From positions 1 to 64,000 of the forward strand of contig JAAYNH010000081.1 of NCBI GenBank assembly GCA_012520945.1: 64,000 nucleotides of DNA, read 5' to 3'. The position numbers were made by a program, and so were the translations under genes. The notes under the pieces are model-generated. The model was not told the origin of the DNA. It did not search any database and worked only from the letters and a program-made list of their open reading frames with translations. Positions 54,915 to 62,865 of this stretch are shown here, piece by piece. The first letter of the stretch is position 1. Each line of letters opens with the position of its first letter. Source of the stretch: Treponema sp. GTDB lineage: Bacteria > Spirochaetota > Spirochaetia > Treponematales > Treponemataceae.

Positions 54915-56735
54915 TTATTCGGAAATTACACCGGCATTTGCAGGGATAGTCGTTGATAAATTTGTTGTGTCTTCTGCTGTCCATGTATATTTTGGTTTCC
55001 AGGTTGTTGTTGAAGTTGTAGGTGCAAAATCATTAGAGGCACCTCCGTATATGTTTCCTGAAACGTTCCATTTTCCTGATTTTGCAGTTCCCGTTTCAAA
55101 ATAAAATCCTACTGCTTTTTGAATTCCGTTGAAAACATTTTTTTCAACAAATACTTCACTGTTTGAACGTGCATTTACCGCAGATGTATCCGATATGTCA
55201 GCTTCCCAATAGTTGTTGAAAATGTGAGCTTTTCCGTAGCGTAAAAGTGGGGTTCTGCTACCAATGTTTTTAAAATAGTTATGATGGAATGTAATGCGTA
55301 TGTTAACATCGTTCATGGCATCGCTAGGGCCATCTCCCGAACCGCACAAAATTGCTTTGTAGTGGTCATGGAAATAACAATTTGAAACTGTTATGTTTCT
55401 TGCTCCGTTTGTTATGTCTAAAAGGCCGTCATAATAATCTTTATCTTCACTTAAATCCGAATAAAATTCACAATGATCTATCCATACGAATTTTCCACCA
55501 CCGATTTTTAAAGCATCGTTTCCTGTTCCCATATTTGCTTCAACTTCACTGAATTTCAAATTTTTAACAATGTAATTTTCGCCGTTGAGCTTAATTTCAA
55601 TATTTTTAATATGGCCGGTTCCATAATTACTTATAAGCGATTTGTTTGATTTTGCTGTAATTGATGTGCTTTTTTCATCCGCTGTTGTAATCAATGATTC
55701 AATATAAATTACTTTTGGTTCGTCAGACGTTAAAGCAGCTTCCAGTTCGGTTAATGAAGTAACGGTTACACTTTCTGAATTAGCACTACCACCGGTTAAT
55801 GTATATTTTATATTTCCGTCCAAGTCTGCACATGCACCGAAACCAATCAAATTTAAGTCTTGTTCGGCATCTGCCTGTATAAAACGTGCTTTTACTTTTA
55901 CATCAGAAGTCATTTTAATTGTTTGTTCCGCATCATTTGATGGATGTGTTCCAATCCAACAGTCAAATTTATAGCCTTCCTTTGGCGTTGCTTTTATCCT
56001 TACATTTGTATCTTTTGCATTATTTTCTTTTCCTTCAAGAATTTCAACGGTTCCGTAATTTTCATTTTCAGATGAAATATCCAAAGAAAAATACTCTACT
56101 GCATTGTTTGTACCTTTTACTACTAATCCTTCCGTTACGGAAACTACATGCAAATAGTCAAAGTTAGGTAATTTTCCTGAAGAAAGGCGTTCTTCTGCAG
56201 GAGGAGGCGTTGCAACGCTTGCCGGATATACAACATTCGGAAGATTAATTCCTTCAGGTACAGGTGTAATTAAAATAAAACAATCTCCTTGTGGTACGGT
56301 AACATCAATAGTTTCTGTTTCCTGCCAAATATTTACTCCGGTTTTGCTGGTCCAATTGCAATATATTGGATTATTTTCATTAACAAGTTCTCCATCCAGA
56401 TAAATATATGCAGCTCTAATTTCAGTTGTGCCACCCCAAAAAGCATATTTGAGTGACATTTTTACAGTCCCTGTTTTATTTGAGTTAATGGCAAATTTAA
56501 TATTTGAACCTACTCCCAAATTTTCAATAAATTTATTCACATAGCCCGGATATGAGTCATGTGTTCTTACAGTGCCTGTTGTGCTGATAAAACCAAGTTG
56601 CTCTTCGTTCAATTGCAAGTTAGTTGTTTCCTTTGTTGTGTCCGGTGTGTTGTTGACAGGATCTTTACATCCAATTGTAAAAAACAGCATAGCGATAATT
56701 GCAAAAGCTGCAAAGCTCTTCCATAATCTGTTCAT
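54915..56735 (-). CDS. Modular pectate lyase lipoprotein (PL1)
   Basis: 606 aa. A lipoprotein signal ends at Cys23 (FFTIGC). Residues about 50-200 are a beta-rich carbohydrate-binding-like module (SYPGYVNKFIENLG to the ITPVPEG strand). About 215-290 is a bacterial repeat-type module (KATPKEGYKFDCWIG). The parallel beta-helix lyase follows, with VWIDHCEF (about 417), DGLLDITNGARNITVSNC (about 438) and RTPLLRYGKAHIFNNYW (about 497), which holds the catalytic Arg. Should cleave polygalacturonate from the outer surface or periplasm. GGAGG fixes the ATG at 56735; the longer open frame upstream is untranslated spacer. Confidence 0.9.
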   Translation of the reverse strand: MNRLWKSFAAFAIIAMLFFTIGCKDPVNNTPDTTKETTNLQLNEEQLGFISTTGTVRTHDSYPGYVNKFIENLGVGSNIKFAINSNKTGTVKMSLKYAFWGGTTEIRAAYIYLDGELVNENNPIYCNWTSKTGVNIWQETETIDVTVPQGDCFILITPVPEGINLPNVVYPASVATPPPAEERLSSGKLPNFDYLHVVSVTEGLVVKGTNNAVEYFSLDISSENENYGTVEILEGKENNAKDTNVRIKATPKEGYKFDCWIGTHPSNDAEQTIKMTSDVKVKARFIQADAEQDLNLIGFGACADLDGNIKYTLTGGSANSESVTVTSLTELEAALTSDEPKVIYIESLITTADEKSTSITAKSNKSLISNYGTGHIKNIEIKLNGENYIVKNLKFSEVEANMGTGNDALKIGGGKFVWIDHCEFYSDLSEDKDYYDGLLDITNGARNITVSNCYFHDHYKAILCGSGDGPSDAMNDVNIRITFHHNYFKNIGSRTPLLRYGKAHIFNNYWEADISDTSAVNARSNSEVFVEKNVFNGIQKAVGFYFETGTAKSGKWNVSGNIYGGASNDFAPTTSTTTWKPKYTWTAEDTTNLSTTIPANAGVISE

Positions 56736-56861
56736 CGTTTCCTCCAATATCTTCATTATTAAATATAATTTTAACATAGAAGTATCCATAAAGATAGAAG
56801 AAAATATAGCTATTTTATAAAAAAAAATTGTCATAATATAGATTTTATTTAATAAAAAATG

Positions 56862-56867
56862 TATCTT
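56862..56867 (+). promoter_or_regulatory. -10 box for the NifU-like gene
   Basis: TATCTT ends 6 nt before the ATG at 56874, the same spacing as the other leaderless-type starts. No clear -35 at 17 nt; TTGTCA at 56828 is too far. Confidence 0.3.
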
Positions 56868-56873
56868 ATATGT

Positions 56874-57107
56874 ATGATAACAGAAGAAAAAATTAAAGAA
56901 GCTTTGGAGCAAATTAGGCCTCAGCTTCAAGAAGATGGCGGTGACTTGGAGTTTGTTTCTTTGGAACCGAATGGTAAGGTTTTTGTACGCTTAGTTGGTG
57001 CATGTGGAAGTTGTCCAATGGCAACAATGACTTTGAAACAAGGTGTCGAAACTTTTTTGCGTGAAGCATTTCCAAATGATAATTTGGAAGTTGTACGTGC
57101 TTTTTAA
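56874..57107 (+). CDS. NifU C-terminal (NfuA-type) Fe-S scaffold protein
   Basis: 77 aa, a single Nfu domain. ALEQIRPQLQEDGGDLEFV and the cluster-binding CGSCPMATMTLKQGVE (CX2C) are diagnostic. It carries or delivers Fe-S clusters in the cytoplasm. No A-type or SUF gene is adjacent. Start at 56874 rather than 56859 because of the -10 box position. 20 nt before slyD. Confidence 0.9.
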   Translation: MITEEKIKEALEQIRPQLQEDGGDLEFVSLEPNGKVFVRLVGACGSCPMATMTLKQGVETFLREAFPNDNLEVVRAF

Positions 57108-57127
57108 TATTTACAAAGGAATTTATT

Positions 57128-57667
57128 ATGGTTGTTGAAAAAGGTAAAGTTATATCCATTGAATACACATTAAAAGATGCTGAAGGTGAAGTTATGGACA
57201 CAACAGAAGGTGTTGGACCAATGGATTATATTCATGGAATGCAAGCCTTGATACCGGGACTTGAAAAAGAAATGGAAGGCAAAAAAACAGGCGACGCTTT
57301 TTCTGTTGTGGTTGAACCTGCAGATGCCTATGGGGATTATTCAGATGAGTTGGTTTTAGACGTACCTCGCAGTAATTTTCCTGCAGATGTTGACATACAA
57401 GTAGGAATGCAGTTTGAAGCTGAAAGTGGCCATGCTGTAACTATTCTTGAAATTAAAGATGATACGATAAAAATCGATGCAAACCATCCGTTAGCGGGCG
57501 AAAAATTATTTTTCGACATAAAGATTGTAGACATTCGCGAACCGACAAAAGAAGAACTGTCAAGCCTGTCTTGTGGTGGTGGCTGTAGCGGACATTGCGG
57601 TGATTGTGGTAGCGATTGTTATGATGACTATGATGACGGTTGTTGTGGTGGCAGTTGCAATTGTTAA
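57128..57667 (+). CDS. slyD: SlyD-type FKBP peptidyl-prolyl isomerase
   Basis: 179 aa. An FKBP domain with an insert-in-flap (about 70-120): KGKVISIEYTLKDAEG, YIHGMQALIPGLEKEMEG and the catalytic flap EPADAYGDYSDE. The C-terminal 35 residues are Cys/Gly/Asp-rich with nine Cys and one His, the nickel/zinc-binding tail typical of SlyD. AAAGGAATT precedes the ATG. May serve metal delivery as well as folding; no hydrogenase gene is in the window. Confidence 0.93.
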   Translation: MVVEKGKVISIEYTLKDAEGEVMDTTEGVGPMDYIHGMQALIPGLEKEMEGKKTGDAFSVVVEPADAYGDYSDELVLDVPRSNFPADVDIQVGMQFEAESGHAVTILEIKDDTIKIDANHPLAGEKLFFDIKIVDIREPTKEELSSLSCGGGCSGHCGDCGSDCYDDYDDGCCGGSCNC

Positions 57668-57683
57668 AAATATTGATTTAATT

Positions 57684-58736
57684 TCAATTATTTAGATATG
57701 TATGTAAAAGCTGTGAATCCAAATCTGAAAAAAAGGTTTGAGTTTTTACAGCTTTTTTTATGGAAGATAGTTTTTCAAAGTCATTAAAAATTTGTGTTAA
57801 AAGTGTACCGATTTTTCCTGGAATTTTCAAATTATCACTTATGGCAATTTTAGATAAAAAAACCGTACCAATTACAATGCAACCTCGCCTTATTCCTGCA
57901 AAAAGGGCACCGCTTGTGATGGAAAATGTTCCAATTTGAAAAAGTACTTTGCCAAACGGTTGAAGAAGACTACAAGCTACCACAGTTAAAAGTAAAAAAA
58001 ACGGTGGTAAAATTTGAGGCGGTTTTTTCTTTTTAATTATATTTTTTATGTATAGTATAATAAAAAAGATGACTGTGGCAACACTTATAATTTTTACATT
58101 TTTTTGCAATACAAACCATAGCATTACTATTAGGCTAACAAAGAACAAAAGATATAGATTAATTTTTTTTTCACTATTATGTGAAATTGGTTCGGTTTGT
58201 ATATTTTTTGTCGGAAAGGATTTGTTATTTATAAAATAATCAAACCATTGTGATTTTTTCACAAAAATATTTGCAAAAATACCTAAAGCAATGCCTGTAA
58301 TAAAACCTGAAGTTAATAGCAATGGAGAAATGTAACGAATACCGTCTTTGAACAGGAAAAACTTAGAAAAGATTATTTGTACAAAATTATTTGCTAAACT
58401 ACCTGAAATACTTAAGCCTATACAACTGATTTTTTGTGAAAAAAATTTATGTAAAAAAAACATCGTTATGCTACTAGCAAAAGTAGAAAAAAAAGAAAAT
58501 ATAAAGATATATGAAAAAAAAGTTCCACTGATAAAGGCTTGGCATAAGATTTTTAATAATACAAGAAAAAAGAAATCTTTTGAACTAAATTTAAAAAGGG
58601 CTAAAATGAGCGGTAAATTTGCCAAGCCCAAGCGCATAAAAGGCAATGGTTTGGGTACCATAAATTCAATGGCGGAAAGTGCCAAACATAATGCGGCAAA
58701 AAATGTTACATCACGGACAGACGCATTAAGAGACAC
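57684..58736 (-). CDS. Gx-transporter / HepS1-like membrane protein with extra C-terminal half
   Basis: 350 aa, many membrane helices. Residues 1-165 match the Gx transporter / heptaprenyl-diphosphate-synthase-component-I type: AALCLALSAIEFMVPKPLPFMRLGLANLPLIL and SISGSLANNFVQI. After a polar loop (165-195) comes a second membrane half (195-330) ending near SGALFAGIRRGCIVIGTVFLSKI. In some bacteria such a protein supports an energised uptake or quinone pathway; role unresolved. It overlaps the upstream TPR gene by 11 nt. Its 3' end contains the slyD terminator. Confidence 0.7.
   Translation of the reverse strand: MSLNASVRDVTFFAALCLALSAIEFMVPKPLPFMRLGLANLPLILALFKFSSKDFFFLVLLKILCQAFISGTFFSYIFIFSFFSTFASSITMFFLHKFFSQKISCIGLSISGSLANNFVQIIFSKFFLFKDGIRYISPLLLTSGFITGIALGIFANIFVKKSQWFDYFINNKSFPTKNIQTEPISHNSEKKINLYLLFFVSLIVMLWFVLQKNVKIISVATVIFFIILYIKNIIKKKKPPQILPPFFLLLTVVACSLLQPFGKVLFQIGTFSITSGALFAGIRRGCIVIGTVFLSKIAISDNLKIPGKIGTLLTQIFNDFEKLSSIKKAVKTQTFFSDLDSQLLHTYLNN
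57706..57759 (+). terminator. slyD terminator embedded in the opposite gene
   Basis: AAAAGCTGT (57706-57714) pairs with ACAGCTTTT (57748-57756), with an inner CAAATC / GGTTTG stem, and is followed by a T-run. It lies 39 nt after the slyD stop but inside the last codons of the minus-strand membrane-protein gene. Confidence 0.75.
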
Positions 58737-59376
58737 GTTTTACAGCTTCTTGAGCATCCGGATAGTTTGGTCTTAATCGTAAAGCTCTTTCATATGCGGA
58801 TTTAGCTCCTGCTTTATCATTGGCATTTTCGCGTACACGTCCCAATCGATACCACCAAAGTGAATTACCCGGTTCTTTGTATAAAGCTGCACAATATGCA
58901 ATATCTGCATGAGCATGTCTGCCTTGTAAACGATAAATTTCCGCCATAAAAAACATTGCAACAGAGGAGCGATCTCCGTTTGGTAAACCTGCCAAATAAT
59001 TTTCAAAATTTTTCAAAGACTCTGTGTAGTTATCTAAATAAAAATATGCTTCACCTAAAGTTTCAATGATGCGATATTCCTTTGGATTAATTTTTAAAGC
59101 TTCATTACAAAGGCGAACTGTTTCACGATAATCTTGTAAGCGAATTAAGGACCAAGTAATAACTACATAGCTTTCAATGTTACGTGAGTTTTCTTGCAAT
59201 TCTGCACGGCAAATATCAACTGATTCTTGGAATTTTGCTTTAGCTTCTGTCATATTTCCGGCAACTTCAAAATCACGTCCGGCACGGTACGATTTTAATG
59301 CATCTTTTTTTTCTTGTGCAAAAAGAGAAACAGAGGATAATAAACAAATTAAAGCAATGATTTTCTTCATATTCAT
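58726..59376 (-). CDS. Exported tetratricopeptide-repeat protein
   Basis: 216 aa. A signal peptide ends near residue 20 (VSLFAQ). About four TPR units follow (YRAGRDFEVAGNMTEAKAKF, NPKEYRIIETLGEAYFYLDNY, YCAALYKEPGNSLWWYRLG, SAYERALRLRPNYPDA). Periplasmic TPR proteins of this size are common in treponemes as adaptors. Start at 59376: TATCTT lies 6 nt upstream; the internal ATG at 59370 would be the choice if AAAGG acts as a ribosome site. Confidence 0.82.
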   Translation of the reverse strand: MNMKKIIALICLLSSVSLFAQEKKDALKSYRAGRDFEVAGNMTEAKAKFQESVDICRAELQENSRNIESYVVITWSLIRLQDYRETVRLCNEALKINPKEYRIIETLGEAYFYLDNYTESLKNFENYLAGLPNGDRSSVAMFFMAEIYRLQGRHAHADIAYCAALYKEPGNSLWWYRLGRVRENANDKAGAKSAYERALRLRPNYPDAQEAVKRVS

Positions 59377-59382
59377 ACCTTT

Positions 59383-59411
59383 AAGATATCAGTTCTTATC
59401 ATATTTAGCAA
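59383..59411 (-). promoter_or_regulatory. Leaderless-type promoter of the TPR-Gx unit
   Basis: Minus strand: TTGCTA (59411-59406), 17 nt, TATCTT (59388-59383), then 6 nt to the ATG at 59376. Confidence 0.5.
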
Positions 59412-59443
59412 GTGTTTTTTTTAGAGGTTTTTTTAGTGGATTT

Positions 59444-60160
59444 TTAGAAATTTTCAACAGTACCATCAGCATGAGAAATAAAGCAAATAGGGATATTTTT
59501 TGTGAAAAATCCGTTTTCAATAACACCAACAATATCATTTATTGCCATTTCCATTTTAACGGGGTCTACGGGTTTTTCCCATATACAGTCTATAATAATA
59601 TTACCGTTGTCAGTAATCACAGGACCGGCTTTTTTTATGCCTTCACGTACAGTGCATTTTGCTCCTAATTTTTCTAAAGCGGCGGTAACGCTCACTCTAC
59701 CTTCCGGAATTACTTCCACAGGCAAAGGGAATTTTGTGCCAAGTGTCAAAACTTTTTTGCTTTCATCGGCAACAATTACAAGTATCTTTGCGTTATATTC
59801 AATGAGTTTTTCCTGAAGATGAGCTGCACCGCCACCTTTAATTAAAAATTTTTCCGATGTAATTTCATCTGCACCGTCAATTGCCAAATCTAAACTGCCG
59901 GCTATTTCTTTTGCATTTAAAGTAAAAACAGGTATACCAAAATTTTCGCAAGCAATTTGTGTTTGAAAACTAGTTGGAACGGCTTTAATATTTTTTAATG
60001 TGCCGTCAGCTATACGTTCTGCAATACGCTTTACTGCCGGCATGGCTGTTGAACCGGTGCCCAGACCAAGTTTCATTCCTGAGACAAGTAAGCCTTTATC
60101 TATCAATGAGTCAACTGCACTTTTTCCTACTAATTCTTTCATTTCTTTTTGGCTCAACAT
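59444..60160 (-). CDS. rpiA: Ribose-5-phosphate isomerase A
   Basis: 238 aa, interconverts ribose 5-phosphate and ribulose 5-phosphate. It has the phosphate loop LGLGTGSTA (about 32-40), DGADEI (about 95) and the catalytic-region KGGGAAHLQEK (about 107). AAGGA precedes the ATG. Last gene of a minus-strand operon, 21 nt after aroDE. Confidence 0.96.
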   Translation of the reverse strand: MLSQKEMKELVGKSAVDSLIDKGLLVSGMKLGLGTGSTAMPAVKRIAERIADGTLKNIKAVPTSFQTQIACENFGIPVFTLNAKEIAGSLDLAIDGADEITSEKFLIKGGGAAHLQEKLIEYNAKILVIVADESKKVLTLGTKFPLPVEVIPEGRVSVTAALEKLGAKCTVREGIKKAGPVITDNGNIIIDCIWEKPVDPVKMEMAINDIVGVIENGFFTKNIPICFISHADGTVENF

Positions 60161-60181
60161 ATCTTTTATCCTTCTTAAAAA

Positions 60182-61696
60182 TTACTTTTTTTCTTCGTAA
60201 TGAGAAATTGTTTTTCCCGTATAAAGTGCAAATTGTTTTTCTGCTTGATATTCTAACATTGATAATCCGTTACAAATGCGACATCCGGCTTTTTCTGCGG
60301 CAGTTAAAAAAGGTGTTTTGTTTGGTACATAAATTACGTCATAAACTGCTTCTTTACCGGAAAATTTATAAAAATAAAGCGGATTGTTTTCTTCTTCAAA
60401 AAAGTTTTCATTATTTATGTCCATGCCTACGGAGGTTGTTTGTATAATCACGTCAGAATATTTTTTTATAAGTTCCATATTTTCAGCACCTAATGCGGCA
60501 TATTTGAAACCAAAATATTCTGCTAATTGCCTAGCACGACCAACGGTTCTGTTGAAAACACATGCTTTTCCGTGTAATTTTTTTATAACATAGGCAACTG
60601 CTTTTGCAGCTCCGCCGGAACCAATAATTGAAACTTTTTTCCGTGCTAAAGAATTTGTACCTAAAAACTCACACAAACTTCGTTCAAAACCAAAAGCGTC
60701 TGTGTTGTATCCTGCCCATTCCATGCCTCGACGTACAACCGTGTTGCAAGCATTAATTCGGTTTACTTCTGCAGAAACTGTGTGTAATTCTTCAATAATG
60801 GATTCTTTGTGAGGCACGGTCACAGAAAGTCCTCCAATGTTTACTTCTTCACAAAAGGCAAGAGCCTGTTTGACTGTATGGGCACGAATAGGAATAAAAA
60901 CCGCATTCATGTTATATTTTTTAAACCATTTATTGTGGATTTTAGGGCTTGATGTTGCATTGAGCGGATACCCTGTTATGCCAAAAACGCACGTGTTATT
61001 ATCAATGGTGCGAAAATTATACATTTCATTTAGAGTAATTGGATCTAAGTGTCCTAAAATGGGCATTTTTCCTGCTGTTTCTATTGGCGACACATATGTT
61101 AAAAAGTTTTTTAATTTGTTTGCTAAAATTCTTGTTGGTAAACCGATTGACTCCATAGCAACCAAAATATGATCAAAGTCGCCTATTTCTTTTGACTGTC
61201 TGAATAAATCGGTAACATCGTCTAATGTACGCGGCATACAGGCAATTTTAGGAATTTCATAGCCGGTTGTACGCATTTTTTTCATGCGTTCGGCGATGTT
61301 TTTCACAGGTTCGTTCATACTGTGAAAGCTACGAATGACGCGTGTGCCGAACGCCATGGCAGCATCTAATAAACTTGGCACGTTAAAATCTTCTTCCAAA
61401 TCGATGTATGCATAATTTTTTCTTGTGTCTTGTTCGGCAAAAGCTAAAGCACGTGCAAAAAGAGTGGTGCGCCGTGCTTCTCCTTCAGAAAACTGCCCGC
61501 CGTCAATTGTTCGGCGAATTGTTAAGATGCAAGGAATGTCAGTCATGGCAGGAAATTTGCGAATTTGCAACTGCTCATCTTTTGTTAGATAATCGGCACG
61601 TAATTCTACCATATCAATGTATGGTCGATATTTATTTAGAAGCAATAAGTTTTCTTCTAAGGTTTCACCGGTTAAACATAAACAAATTTTTGCCAT
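60182..61696 (-). CDS. aroDE: Bifunctional 3-dehydroquinate dehydratase / shikimate dehydrogenase
   Basis: 504 aa, steps 3 and 4 of the shikimate pathway on one chain. The N-terminal type I dehydratase (1-225) keeps His in RSFHSMNEP (about 126) and the Schiff-base Lys in PKIACMP (about 152). The C-terminal dehydrogenase (about 235-504) has FGITGYPLNATSSPKIHN, GLSVTVPHKE with the catalytic Lys, and the NADP loop IGSGGAAKAVAYV. AAGGA site at the ATG. Other aro genes are not in this window. Confidence 0.95.
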   Translation of the reverse strand: MAKICLCLTGETLEENLLLLNKYRPYIDMVELRADYLTKDEQLQIRKFPAMTDIPCILTIRRTIDGGQFSEGEARRTTLFARALAFAEQDTRKNYAYIDLEEDFNVPSLLDAAMAFGTRVIRSFHSMNEPVKNIAERMKKMRTTGYEIPKIACMPRTLDDVTDLFRQSKEIGDFDHILVAMESIGLPTRILANKLKNFLTYVSPIETAGKMPILGHLDPITLNEMYNFRTIDNNTCVFGITGYPLNATSSPKIHNKWFKKYNMNAVFIPIRAHTVKQALAFCEEVNIGGLSVTVPHKESIIEELHTVSAEVNRINACNTVVRRGMEWAGYNTDAFGFERSLCEFLGTNSLARKKVSIIGSGGAAKAVAYVIKKLHGKACVFNRTVGRARQLAEYFGFKYAALGAENMELIKKYSDVIIQTTSVGMDINNENFFEEENNPLYFYKFSGKEAVYDVIYVPNKTPFLTAAEKAGCRICNGLSMLEYQAEKQFALYTGKTISHYEEKK

Positions 61697-61720
61697 AATT
61701 ATTCCTTTACATATAAAATT

Positions 61721-62743
61721 TTATTGAATGGTTTTACGCATAACATCACGACTGTTTTCAATTGATAAAATCAATATCGAATTTTTTTGTAAATAATATG
61801 GAATTGTAAGATTTCCGCCCGGATGATTTAAAGTAACTAAATTATATCGTTCACCGTCATAAGTTTGTACATCTAATTGTAATTGAAGTGCATATGGATA
61901 TTTTGGCAATGTTTCTGAGAAGATGCCATAAACCATGTCGCCCGTTTGTTTTTCAGGGATTGCTAAAACAGCATTAACTCTTCCGTTTACATCTGCCCAT
62001 GACCCCGCTTCTTTTTCTTGGCTAACAATAGTTCCTGGAAGTTCGGTAATATCTGCAATTTTTGTTGTAAAGTCAAAAATAACTTTTGAGCGTGAAATTT
62101 GTAATAAAGTATCGTTTACGGAAAGTCCCGTCAAAGGAGGCACTTTTGTTTTTTCAAATTCAGGGCCTTTGCTTACAACTAATTCCAATTTAATGGGATC
62201 GATAATTATTGTGTCAGCAGGCGGATTTTGTTCCAATATGGTTCCCGCTTCTGCAATATTTGAAACATAAAAAGGAGGATCTTGCAAAGTAATCATTGCA
62301 CGGGTGCCTGTAAAAAGTGTTTGCAAATGAACTTTTACATCGTCAAATTTTTGATTGGTATAGTCTTCAACTTTATCAATGATAACTCCACGGCTAACAA
62401 TTAAGTTAACTCTGCGACTTGCTTTTATGATTGTTCCGGCGGGTGGATTTTGATCTAATATTAAGCCTTTTTCATCGGGATTATTTGAGTAACGTAATTG
62501 AATTTTGGGATAAAGCTCTTTTACTTGCAATTCTTCTAATGCTTTTGTCAGTTCTTTTCCTACAACGTTTGGCACTAAAACTTCTTCGCTACCTTTCACT
62601 ACGGCAAAAAAAACGATACCACAGGTTACTGCCATAATTACAACCATCAAAATAGCCGTAATAATATAGGCCTTGCCGCTTTTTTGCAATGATTCAAAAG
62701 TATCTGTAAAATCAATTCCAAATTTGAATTTATTAAAATTCAT
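61721..62743 (-). CDS. Membrane-anchored PASTA-domain protein
   Basis: 340 aa. A short cytoplasmic N-terminus, one membrane helix (about 26-50), then three PASTA repeats (about 55-118, 120-193 and 195-265: VLVPNVVGKELTKALEEL, DQNPPAGTIIK, EQNPPADTI, PPLTGLSVNDTLLQI). No kinase domain, unlike PknB-type proteins. PASTA domains bind peptidoglycan or beta-lactams. The last 75 residues are unassigned. Lies between fmt and aroDE; GGAGA site. Confidence 0.88.
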   Translation of the reverse strand: MNFNKFKFGIDFTDTFESLQKSGKAYIITAILMVVIMAVTCGIVFFAVVKGSEEVLVPNVVGKELTKALEELQVKELYPKIQLRYSNNPDEKGLILDQNPPAGTIIKASRRVNLIVSRGVIIDKVEDYTNQKFDDVKVHLQTLFTGTRAMITLQDPPFYVSNIAEAGTILEQNPPADTIIIDPIKLELVVSKGPEFEKTKVPPLTGLSVNDTLLQISRSKVIFDFTTKIADITELPGTIVSQEKEAGSWADVNGRVNAVLAIPEKQTGDMVYGIFSETLPKYPYALQLQLDVQTYDGERYNLVTLNHPGGNLTIPYYLQKNSILILSIENSRDVMRKTIQ

Positions 62744-62865
62744 AATTTATTCTCCAAAAAAATATTTATATATACTGTATTTTTATAAATGTTTTGTCTT
62801 TTAGCTGTTTGTATTTTTTTAGTTTAGGCTATTAAAGATATTTTAACAAAACATTTTTTCGTATT

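Noticed and set aside
57560-57665. Repetitive TGTGGTGG-like sequence at the end of slyD
   Set aside because: It is the coding sequence of the known metal-binding Cys/Gly tail, not a DNA repeat or CRISPR.
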